From Selaginella moellendorffii (Eukaryota; Streptophyta; Lycopodiopsida; Selaginellales; Selaginellaceae): a stretch of DNA of 64,000 nucleotides. The notes under the pieces are model-generated. The model did not search any database. It worked only from the letters and a program-made list of their open reading frames with translations, and was not told where the DNA came from. The stretch spans positions 448,566 to 512,565 of the forward strand of contig NW_003314303.1 in NCBI RefSeq assembly GCF_000143415.4, given 5' to 3'. Both the position numbers and the translations under genes were made by a program. Below are positions 53,908 to 64,000 of the stretch, one piece after another. The first letter of the stretch is position 1. Each line of letters opens with the position of its first letter.

Positions 53908-55694
53908 TTCTAGACTTTGCTGTCGGAGGTTGAACTTTGTCACATCATGTCCTTGCCTCGATCCAGCTGTGCCATGTCAGTGATTCGAACTTTGCCATGC
54001 CATGTCAGCGATCCGCGCCAAGATTATTCACCGTGTAAAGGAATAATTATGCTGTGTGTGTACGTCCATTTATGGCAATATAAGGCCACGCGCCATTCAA
54101 AGAATAATGCTAGTCGAGCATTTTTTGGTGCATTTTTGGGTTCAAAATTGCATGAGCCCACACGTTATAAAGTTTACCTGTACCAAAAATAGAAACAGCT
54201 TTATTTACTTGGGAATTTAAGTGGTTGAGGCATTTTTAAACTTACAAACACATGCCCTACTTACATTCATTTGGTTGCTTAAAATTCAAAAATATTATAA
54301 ACCTTTCTTTTTGCATTTTCAATGTTTTCAATTATGGTTTTTGATTTTCGCAGGACCAGCCTAGTAATCTATTTGCATCCCGTCATGTTTATAGCTAGCT
54401 TTCGTTTGTCCCCTTCTCTAGCCTGAGATACATCTGCTCGGAATCTGCCTCTTACAGCATTTGCCCAGAAAGGGCATCATTCTTCACGCAGCATTTGCCA
54501 CATGTTTAGGGTCACAATGCCCCTAGGACAATAAACACATTTCAATAGAGAGGGTCCTTTCATTTCATAACTCCTTATGTAGATCTTGGTGAAACCAGAG
54601 TTAGTGAAGTTGGTTTCTTGTGATCCCACATCTGATTGTGATGTCCCTTTGCAGTGTTGATGGAAAGGTCAATGCACACCAAACTGTAGAATCTTGGAGC
54701 AAAATAACGGTCGGATCTATGGCAAATGCCCCTGAAACATTGTAAGGCTCGTGTGGTCTCATGTGGTGTTCGATCGAGATGCTTCTTTGCAGGGTCATCA
54801 AGAAGGACATTGTATACCATTCTGTAAAATCTAGTTGCGATCTAACGGTTGGATCTCCAGGAAACTCAAAACAATCTCGCGCATGTCAGAATATTCTAGG
54901 AATATACTCCTATGTGCTCCTGAAAATGGCATGCGGCCCCACGCCATTCAAGAGATAACGCCAGATGATGCCGAGCATTTTTTGGTGCATTTTTTGGGAT
55001 TAAAATTGCATGAGCCCACACGCTTGAACGTCACATGAAATCCTCTGACAATTTATTTAGCTGAACATCTGGCATTTTTGGAAATACAAGATGCTTTGGA
55101 ATATCCAATCATGCATGGTATAAATATAGCGAGGGTATTAAATGATATCTCAATCATGATCTTTCTTTTGGATTTTGCGTGCATGCAGTCCGAGGAATGA
55201 TGACGTTGCGGATTTCTTTTGGATTTCACGCATGCGCGCGCCGATCCAGAAATTAATGGTGGCGCCCAAGTCCGAGGAATGATGATGTGGCGGGATTACC
55301 AACCGTCGTGAAATTTCGCGCGTGTGAGGTTAGGTTTTGCATTTTGCTTCGTACTCGCGCTCGCACACTCGCGCTCGCATCGCGCTCCCACTCGCGCTCC
55401 CACTTCTCTACAGGTTTCTTGTGTGCATCGGCGTCCACTCGCGCTTGCATCACACTCGCGCTCACATCGCGCTCGTGTGCATCGGCGTCCACTTCAAGAC
55501 ACACCCAGTTTGTAACTTCGCCGCCAACTCCGCCGCCCACTCCGCCACCCACACGCAGCCCACTTGGCGTCCCGGGAGATTTCAGCGCCACTCTCCAACT
55601 GTAAGTGGCAGAGTAGCCTTGCTCCTACGATCCGCTGCACACACAGTGCACATTCGCCAGCGAGTCCGGTTGTCACGCCTCCATTCGGCTTCAA
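53908..55694. other. Upstream region of the ParB-HAD gene
   Basis: AT-rich to about 55200, then GC-rich with ACTCGCGCTCGCA-type simple repeats (55340-55480). An open frame at 55287-55604 is a low-complexity by-product of that repeat. Palindrome copies lie near 54075, 54924 and 55010. The end probably holds the promoter and 5' leader. Confidence 0.5.
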
Positions 55695-58448
55695 ATGGTA
55701 AGTCTTTTAGGCCAAGTAGAAAATGGCATGAGGCCACATGCCATTCAGTAGCAACATTGGCATGCACCGATTGGGCTCTCGAGTGCAGTCCGGTTAAGAT
55801 GGCGTGTAGCCTCACGCCATCTTAGGATGCAGCCTCAAGACATCTGATGCAGTGGTGAATGGTGTGTGGCCTCACGTTATTTCCAGCTCCTAGCTTTTCA
55901 TCTGTCAGCTCTAATTGTTGTGCATTTCTGAACAGGCGAGGAATTGCGTTCTTCTTTCAGCCACTGTCAATGTGGATGCAGAGAAGGGGGAGGAGCTCAC
56001 CAGTTGGACTTTCGGGATGGAAGGCGAGGATCTGAGGCTATACAACACAGATGGTGGGAGAAAAGAATGCATGGGGATCCTCATCCAAGTGACAGACACT
56101 CCATGCAGTTCCATGCAAGAATATGGACTGGCACTTGTGGTAGAGACAGCGTCTGCCTTCAAGATCCACCTTGCACATCCTAGCGGCTTCCCGGAGGGGG
56201 GCAGCGGCTATGAGGAATTCCTAGAGGGAGCTAGAGAGAGGTTGTCCAGGAGGCCTACAATTTCAAAGATGCTGCGGGTCTATGAAGATCACATGGAATC
56301 CACGGACCTCACCTACGGCGATGTTCAAAAACTATATTCCAACATTGAGCCGTTGAGAGTGACTCCAGTTTGCGAAGCAAAGGGGAAGGGGGTCGATCTG
56401 GAAACTACCTCGAAGCAGAAAAGGGTGGTCAAGCTCAAGCCAACGTCCGACTCTCCTGCTCCAAAAAAGAAGCTACTCCGTGATGCCATTGCCTCGGGTT
56501 CGAACACTACACCCACCAAAAAGAAGAGCCGCAAAGAGCAGAAAGAGCAAGAAGAGGCAGCAAAAATCGTCGCAGATAATAGTACTTATTACTATTCCAA
56601 CAAAGTATATACAATCGACGTGAGCCGTATCGACATCCAAAGCAAATACAACCACAGGCTAGTATCTGATGAGTGGGTGGAGAAACTGAAGCAGAAGATG
56701 CTGGCAAGTCCAGTAACACCCGACATCGCAGACGTGATCCCCTACTACCGAACAATGAAGGGCGAGACGAGGTTTCCAGACTTGATCAATAGGAAGGTGT
56801 TGGACGATCAGAACATCCGGTTCTATGCTGTCTCCGGGCAGCATTCTAGCTTGGCGATGCAAAAGATAGTTGTGGATATTATGGTGGGCGAGGAGGTGAA
56901 GAAAGTCTTCAAGACAAGAGTTGTCCGCCTGATAAAAGGCAACTCGATAAAAGGCAACAAGCCATCCAGCCTGAGCAGCCTATGGAAGAAATGCAGGAGG
57001 GGGATGAGGAGCCAGAGAAAGATAATGAGCAGGAAGAGCAGAAGGACGAAGAGGAGGACAAAGAAGAGGAGGACGAAGAAGAGGAGGACGAAGAGGACTT
57101 GGATGGTCCTCACAATGGTGACGATCACAATAACGACGACCACAATGATGACGACGATGGCCAGCCTGAGGTGGCCAAAGAGCGGCGGAGGAAGGTCATA
57201 CAAGACAAACCATCAGGTAAATAATAATACATCCATTCCTAACCTTTTACCATTTCTAACATTGTCCATGTAGGTCGCAGAGCAAATGGTAAGTAGAGAT
57301 TATTCAGTTGAATTTACAAACTCTAGCCTTTAGTGTCGAGGAAGGATAGTGCCAAGCAAGGGTCAAAACGTATGTCCAATCCTTCAGAATCAGCAGTGCG
57401 CTCAAGTGATATCGGTCCTAGTTCCTCAATAGCAGTTGATGGTAAATACAGTATAGTCGATTCAATGTGCTAATGAGTTTGTTTTTAGTAGCACGGGAGG
57501 ATACCATCTCAATCGAAGGGAGATATTTGGACATGCATATGGATCCGCCAGTGGACTCTACTTGGCTGCAAGAGTCATCAGAGCTGGTGGAGGCTACTAT
57601 CCATATCAACGCCAAGCAAGCTGACCACGCTCCACTTGATGCTGCCCATACCACTGAGTCAATCTTGTCCACGTATCCAACTGACGGTGACCAGGCGCCA
57701 TTGGACCCACATGAGGCCGCCCCAGCCGCCAAGCCGGTCGTATCCTCATTTCCAACGGACTCAACGTGTGCCCAATCGTCTGACTACGCGCCGTTGGAAC
57801 CTCCCTACACCGCCCCTGCTGCCTGTTCGGTCATGTCCACTTTGCCAACGGAGGCACCAGCTGAAATGGCGTGTGATCACACGCCATCGGAACCACCCCA
57901 TGCCACTGTTGAGCCAGTTGTACCAGAGTCTACAGCTGAAATGGCATGTGCCCACACGCCATCAGATGCGATTGACCCCACATTGCAGAGGAGAGTATTT
58001 CTGCCCTTCACGTTTCCTCGACCAAAACCCTCTCAACGACCATCGGGAGCAACATTCGCTAATATTGTAGATGGTAAAATTGACTTGTACCATTTTTTAT
58101 GCTGACGCATTTCATTTCAGAGTCACGGCGAAGGTACTGTATCGTTTTTGATCTGAACGGTGTCCTTTTCTCCCATGAGCGTGGCTCGTCCTCAAATGTC
58201 ATTGCACCCTCCAAAGCCTGCGGTCGCAAGTTGGTCAAAAGAGACAGATTCACATTAATCACACGGGAGAAACTGCGGGATCTAATAATGACCATGCGAC
58301 ACTTAAAACAGAGGGCCGGGTTCAATTTGCAATTGGGAGTTTGGACATCCATGATGCGCCACAATGCATTAACGTTGCTACAGATGATGCACGATCAGAC
58401 GCGAGTAATATTACCATTTGACTTTCTCCTAACGCAGGAGGATTGCTT
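53908..58448 (+). repeat. Left arm of giant inverted repeat
   Basis: Nearly identical, in reverse orientation, to 59396-64000. Paired coordinates sum to 117844 over most of the gene part, with small indels upstream. The inner breakpoint is in the HAD domain of the gene at GAGGATTGCTT. The outer end is not reached inside the window on the right side. Confidence 0.95.
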
Positions 58449-58983
58449 GACTATGGTCCATGTGAGGGGTAGCAAGCCCATCTTCGTCAAGCCAGAGGCT
58501 GTAATGATGAACCGGACTGCTAGCTCAAGTGAAATCCTCATCATCGATGACTCGCCGATTAAAACTGCAGCGAACACGCACACATATGCAGTGCACCCCA
58601 TCTCTTGCAGTATGGAAACTAGGGAGAAGAAACCGTATGTTCTGGGGGACCTTGCAAAACGGCTTGGAGCGATGGTGATAGAGAACCGGCCAGTCCAGGA
58701 GGTGGCTGCAGAAATCAACCAAATGGCAGATGGAACGGTATATCAGAAGCCATTTGATCGGACAGACACCAGTCATCATTTATGGCATGTATATTGTCTA
58801 GCCAAGCACTATCCGCATCTCCATAATCTGCTCAACCGGATGGGTTCTTCGACCACTGAACATGAGCGTGGACGTATTAGAGAAGAGATGGCATTACTAT
58901 TGGGTTTAAATCCTGATAGTGTGGAGAGTGATGAAATTCCAAGATTATTGTATAAGCGTTGGAGGCAAAAAATAACAGTTTGA
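55695..58983 (+). CDS. Predicted fusion: ParB-like domain plus FCP1-like HAD phosphatase
   Basis: Seven coding exons (55695-55697, 55936-56919, 56979-57216, 57274-57288, 57334-57441, 57489-58073, 58121-58983) give 931 residues. The first exon codes only the ATG. Residues 1-190 are unrecognised. A ParB-like region spans about 214-325 (VYTIDVSRIDIQSKYNHRL; FYAVSGQHSSLAMQKIVV). An acidic Glu/Asp/Lys tract (about 335-405), then a Pro/Ala region with DHTPSEPP-type repeats (about 450-640), precede the HAD domain from about 650: nucleophile region VFDLNGVLF (the usual second Asp is Asn), GVWTSMM, a Lys in PIFVKPEA and ILIIDDSPIKT. The C-terminal 130 residues are unrecognised. Small-exon phases fit well; the second intron (56920-56978) has a weak GTTGTC donor. 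FCP1-type enzymes dephosphorylate Ser/Thr residues; the role here is unknown. Confidence 0.6.
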
Positions 58984-59395
58984 GATGGCATGTATTTATT
59001 TAAAAATGTAACTTATTATGGCATGGGGTTCCATGCCATTGTATTAATATTAAAAGACAATTCTTTGAGAGGATTTGCATTATACTAGAAGTGTTACAGC
59101 ATGTTATTGGAAGTCTACGAAGTTGTTTTATTAATAATGGGAAAGTAAAGATTGAATGGGGACTTGGGCTCCACCTAGACTCGGAGCAACTGAGCCAATA
59201 TTAAAAGGATGGAAAGAAATTGGACGACGATGACAAGGAGAAGAGAGAGGTGAAGCAGTGGCAGGGGGAGGAGAAGTGATTGAGTAGACATTTCTTTGTT
59301 TAAAATAAAATGGCATGTGCCTCAATGCAGTTGAATTTTGTTATATTTATATACTATATAAAGGTTTGGAAACCTTATTTTACAAGTGGGATAAT
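58984..59395. other. Spacer of the inverted repeat
   Basis: No gene. Palindrome-family copies lie at about 59018-59042 and 59309-59330. With the HAD end of the left gene it forms the 947-bp centre of the palindrome. Confidence 0.7.
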
Positions 59396-62150
59396 AAGCA
59401 ATCCTCCTGCGTTAGGAGAAAGTCAAATGGTAATATTACTCGCGTCTGATCGTGCATCATCTGTAGCAACGTTAATGCATTGTGGCGCATCATGGATGTC
59501 CAAACTCCCAATTGCAAATTGAACCCGGCCCTCTGTTTTAAGTGTCGCATGGTCATTATTAGATCCCGCAGTTTCTCCCGTGTGATTAATGTGAATCTGT
59601 CTCTTTTGACCAACTTGCGACCGCAGGCTTTGGAGGGTGCAATGACATTCGAGGACGAGCCACGCTCATGGGAGAAAAGGACACCGTTCAGATCAAAAAC
59701 GATACAGTACCTTCGCCGTGACTCTGAAATGAAATGCGTCAGCATAAAAAATGGTACAAGTCAATTTTACCATCTACAATATTAGCGAATGTTGCTCCCG
59801 ATGGTCGTTGAGAGGGTTTTGGTCGAGGAAACGTGAAGGGCAGAAATACTCTCCTCTGCAATGTGGGGTCAATCGCATCCGATGGCGTGTGGGCACATGC
59901 CATTTCAGCTGTAGACTCTGGTACAACTGGCTCAACAGTGGCATGGGGTGGTTCCGATGGCGTGTGATCACACGCCATTTCAGCTGGTGCCTCCGTTGGC
60001 AAAGTGGACATGACCGAACAGGCAGCAGGGGCGGTGTAGGGAGGTTCCAACGGCGCGTAGTCAGACGATTGGGCACACGTTGAGTCCGTTGGAAATGAGG
60101 ATACGACCGGCTTGGCGGCTGGGGCGGCCTCATGTGGGTCCAATGGCGCCTGGTCACCGTCAGTTGGATACGTGGACAAGATTGACTCAGTGGTATGGGC
60201 AGCATCAAGTGGAGCGTGGTCAGCTTGCTTGGCGTTGATATGGATAGTAGCCTCCACCAGCTCTGATGACTCTTGCAGCCAAGTAGAGTTCACTGGCGGA
60301 TCCATATGCATGTCCAAATATCTCCCTTCGATTGAGATGGTATCCTCCCGTGCTACTAAAAACAAACTCATTAGCACATTGAATCGACTATACTGTATTT
60401 ACCATCAACTGCTATTGAGGAACTAGGACCGATATCACTTGAGCGCACTGCTGATTCTGAAGGATTGGACATACGTTTTGACCCTTGCTTGGCACTATCC
60501 TTCCTCGACACTAAAGGCTAGAGTTTGTAAATTCAACTGAATAATCTCTACTTACCATTTGCTCTGCGACCTACATGGACAATGTTAGAAATGGTAAAAG
60601 GTTAGGAATGGATGTATTATTATTTACCTGATGGTTTGTCTTGTATGACCTTCTTCCACCGCTCTTTGGCCACCTCAGGCTGGCCATCGTCGTCATCATC
60701 GTCGTCGTCGTTATTGTGATCGTCACCATTGTGAGGACCATCCAAGTCCTCTTCGTCCTCCTCTTCTTCGTCCTCCTCTTCTTTGTCCTCCTCTTCGTCC
60801 TTCTGCTCTTCCTGCTCATTATCTTTCTCTGGCTCCTCATCCCCCTCCTGCATTTCTTCCATAGGCTGCTCAGGCTGGATGGCTTGTTGCCTTTTATCGA
60901 GTTGCCTTTTATCAGGCGGACAACTCTTGTCTTGAAGACTTTCTTCACCTCCTCGCCCACCATAATATCCACAACTATCTCTTGCATCGCCAAGCTAGAA
61001 TGCTGCCCGGAGACGGCATAGAACCGGATGTTCTGATCGTCCAACACCTTCCTATTGATCAAGTCTGGAAACCTCGTCTCGCCCTTCATTGTTCGGTAGT
61101 AGGGGATCACGTCTGCGATGTCGGGTGTTACTGGACTTGCCAGCATCTTCTGCTTCAGTTTCTCCACCCACTTATCAAATACTAGCCTGTGGTTGTATTT
61201 GCTTTGGATGTCGATACGGCTCACGTCGATTGTATATACTTTGTTGGAATAGTAATAAGTACTATTATCTGCGACGATTTTTGCTGCCTCTTCTTGCTCT
61301 TTCTGCTCTTTGCGGCTCTTCTTTTTGGTGGGTGTAGTGTTCGAACCCGAGGCAATGGCATCACGGAGTAGCTTCTTTTTTGGAGCAGGAGAGTCGGACG
61401 TTGGCTTGAGCTTGACAACCCTTTTCTGCTTCGAGGTAGTTTCCAGATCGACACCCTTCCCCTTTGCTTCACGAACTGGAGTCACTCTCAATGGCTCAAT
61501 GTTGGAATATAGTTTTTGAACATCGCCGTAGGTGAGGTCCGTGGATTCCATGTGATCTTCATAGACCCGCAGCGTCTTTGAAATTGTGGGCCTCCTGGAC
61601 AACCTCTCCCTAGCTCCCTCTAGGAATTCCTCATAGCCGCTGCCCCCCTCCGGGAAGCCGCTAGGATGTGCAAGGTGGATCTTGAAGGCAGACGCTGTCT
61701 CTACCACAAGTGCCAGTCCATATTCTTGCATGGAACTGCATGGAGTGTCTGTCACTTGGATGAGGATCCCCATGCATTCTTTTCTCCCACCATCTATGTT
61801 GTACAGCCTCAGATCCTCGCCTTCCATCCTAAAAGTCCAACTGGTGAGCTCCTCCCCCTTCTCTGCATCCACATTGACAGTGGCTGGAAGAAGAACGCAA
61901 TTCCTCGCCTGTTCAGAAATGCACAACAATTAGAGCTGACAGATGAAAAGCTAGTAGCTGGAAATAACGTGAGGCCACACGCCATTCACCACTGCATCAG
62001 ATGTCTTGAGGCTGCATCCTAAGATGGCGTGAGGCTACACGCCATCTGTAACCGGACTGCACTCGAGAGCCCAATCGGTGCATGCCAATGTTGCTACTGA
62101 ATGGCATGTGGCCTCATGCCATTTTCTACTTGGCCTAAAAGACTTACCAT
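59396..62150 (-). pseudogene. Inverted copy of the ParB-HAD gene, 3'-truncated
   Basis: Mirror of the left gene: ATG at 62150-62148, then exons near 61908-60925, 60865-60628, 60570-60556, 60510-60403, 60355-59771 and 59723-59396. Only a few residues differ (for example SDEWVEKL is FDKWVEKL, and a GRRSYK change). The copy ends inside the HAD domain just after LLTQEDCL, before the catalytic Lys and the DDSPIKT motif, and runs into unrelated sequence with a stop. The ParB-like and middle parts remain open, so a truncated protein could still be made. Confidence 0.8.
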
Positions 62151-64000
62151 TTGAAGCCGAATGGAGGCGTGACAACCGGACTCGCTGGCGAATGTGCACT
62201 GTGTGTGCAGCGGATTGTAGCAGCAAGGCTACTCTGCCACTTACAGTTGGAGAGTGGCGCTGAAATCTCCCGGGACGCCAAGTGGGCTGCGTGTGGGTGG
62301 CGGAGTGGGCGGCGGAGTTGGCGGCGAAGTTACAAACTGGGTGTGTCTTGAAGTGGACGCCGATGCACACGAGCGCGATGCGAGCGCGAGTGGACGCCGA
62401 TGCACACGAGAAACCTGTAGAGAAGTGGGAGCGCGAGTGGGAGCGCGATGCGAGCGCGAGTGTGCGAGCGCGAGTACGAAGCAAAATGCAAAACCTAACC
62501 TCACACGCGCGAAATGTTACGACGGTTGGTAATCCCGCCACATCATCATTTCTCGGACTTGGGCGCCACCATTAATTTCTGGATCGGCGCGCGCATGCGT
62601 GAAATCCAAAAGAAATCCGCAACGTCATCATTCCTCGGACTGCATGCACGCGAAATCCAAAAGAAAGATCATGATTGGGATATCATTTAATACCCTCACT
62701 ATATTTATACCATGCATGATTGGATATTCCAAAGCATCTTGTATTTCCAAAAATGCCAGATGTTCAGCTAAATAAATTGTCAGAGGATTTGATGTGACGT
62801 TCAAGCATGTGGGCTCATGCAATTTTGATCCCAAAAATTGCACCAAAAAATGCTCGGCGTCATCTGGTGTTATCTCTTGAATGGCGTGGGGCCGCATGCC
62901 ATTTTCAGGAGCACATAGGAGTATATTCCTAGAATATTCTGACACGCGCGAGATTGTTTTGAGTTTCCTGGAGATCCAACCGTTAGATCGCAACTAGATT
63001 TTACAGAATGGTATACAATGTCCTTCTTGATGACCCTGCAAAGAAGCATCTCGATCGGACACCACATGAGACCACACGAGCCTTACAATGTTTCAGGGGC
63101 ATTTGCCATAGATCCGACCGTTATTTTGCTCCAAGATTCTACAGTTTGGTGTGCATTGACCTTTCCATCAACCCTGCAAAGGGACATCACAATCAGATGC
63201 GGGATCACATGAAACCAACTTCACTAACTCTGGTTTCACCAAGATCTACGTAAGGAGTTATGAAATGAAAGGACCCTCTCTATTGAAATGTGTTTATGGT
63301 CCTAGGGGCATTGTGACATATCAAAGGATTTTGCATCACTGTATTTGCATGTTTATCAAGCTACTGAATTGCTAAACCCTAAACCCTAAACCCTAACCCT
63401 AAATATGTGGCAAATGCTGCGTGAAGAAAGATGCCCTTTCTGGGCAAATGCTGTAAGAGGCAGATGCCGAGCAGATGTATCTCAGGCTAGCGAAGGGGAC
63501 AAACGAAAGCTAGCTATAAACATGACGGGATGCAAATAGATTACTAGGCTGGTCCTGCGAAAATCAAAAACCATAATTAAAAACATTGAAAATGCAAAAA
63601 GAAAGGTTTATAATATTTTTGAATTTTAAGCAACCAAATGAATGTAAGTAGGGCATGTGTTTGTAAGTTTAAAAATGCCTCAACCAGATAAATTCCCAAG
63701 TAAATAAAGCTGTTTATATTTTTGGTACAGGTAAACTTTATAGCGTGTGGGCTCATGCAATTTTGAACCCAAAAATGCACCAAAAGATGCTCGACTAGCA
63801 TTATTCTTTGAATGGCATGTGGCCTTATATTGCCATAAATGGACGTACACACACAGCATAATTATTCCTTTACATGGCGAATAATCTTGGCGCGGATCAC
63901 TGACATGGCATGGCAAAGTTCGAATCACTGACATGGCACAGCTGGATCGAGGCAAGGACATGATGTGACAAAGTTCAACCTCCGACAGCAAAGTCTAGAA
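62151..64000. other. Upstream region of the inverted copy
   Basis: Mirror of 53908-55694: GC-rich simple repeats at about 62340-62480, then AT-rich DNA. No gene seen. Palindrome copies lie near 62099, 62880 and 63811. Confidence 0.6.
63373..63402 (-). repeat. Interstitial telomere-like repeat
   Basis: About four CCCTAAA or CCCTAA units, the plant telomere sequence. The left arm has only a single GTTTAGGG at the matching place. Confidence 0.9.

Larger units (their letters stand above)
59396..64000 (-). repeat. Right arm of giant inverted repeat, continues past the window
   Basis: Inverted copy of 53908-58448. Bases at 64000 still match (position 53908), so the arm is open at the window edge. 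It contains about 85 bp near 63320-63405 that the left arm lacks. Confidence 0.95.

Noticed and set aside
55287-55825. Ser/His/Arg-rich open frames upstream of the ParB-HAD gene
   Set aside because: Encoded by a CTCGCGCTCGCA-type simple repeat and not connected in phase with exon 2.

Overview
The window looks like nuclear DNA of a land plant, most likely a lycophyte of the Selaginella type. This is an inference from many introns of about 45-80 bp, genes 50-120 bp apart, a PLS-type PPR gene, plant-type CtpA, TIM21 and RPB5 genes, and chromodomain Ty3 retrotransposons. No database was searched.

Layout. (1) 1-11.6 kb: a cassette of acidic repeat-protein gene, O-methyltransferase (OMT), small zinc-finger gene and TIM21 has been duplicated. 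One OMT, one zinc-finger and one TIM21 gene are intact; the other copies are decayed. The window opens inside a gene of about ten 161-residue repeats. (2) 10.4-24.9 kb: compact housekeeping genes: TIM21, an unrecognised coiled-coil protein, tRNA-Lys(CUU), the lumenal protease CtpA, RPB5, a SWIB protein, a steroleosin-like dehydrogenase, a PPR protein, the spliceosomal cyclophilin CWC27, tRNA-Leu(UAA) and, unexpectedly for a plant, a homologue of the WASH-complex subunit FAM21/WASHC2. Two head-to-head gene pairs (CtpA/RPB5, PPR/CWC27) share very short intergenic regions carrying the same paired telo-box. (3) about 25.5-49.3 kb: nested retrotransposons. An old degenerate Ty3 element holds a chromovirus (26051-38810, minus strand, target duplication GATAT), which itself holds a recent non-autonomous LTR element (26456-33731, duplication GCGGC). 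A second chromovirus in a three-LTR arrangement (40502-48270, duplication ATTTT) splits the reverse transcriptase of the same old element. (4) 49.7-64 kb: an unusual region with an intact 1022-residue transposase-like gene, a multi-exon gene predicted to join a ParB-like domain to an FCP1-like HAD phosphatase, a nearly identical inverted copy of that gene (arms over 4.5 kb), and more than twenty copies of a palindrome related to TGGCATGAGGCCTCATGCCA, some inside coding sequence.

The best candidates for something new are region 4 (transposase-like gene, ParB-HAD gene and palindrome family, possibly one mobile system) and the first chromovirus, whose primer-binding site is complementary to its own predicted RNA 5' end, suggesting Tf1-like self-priming.
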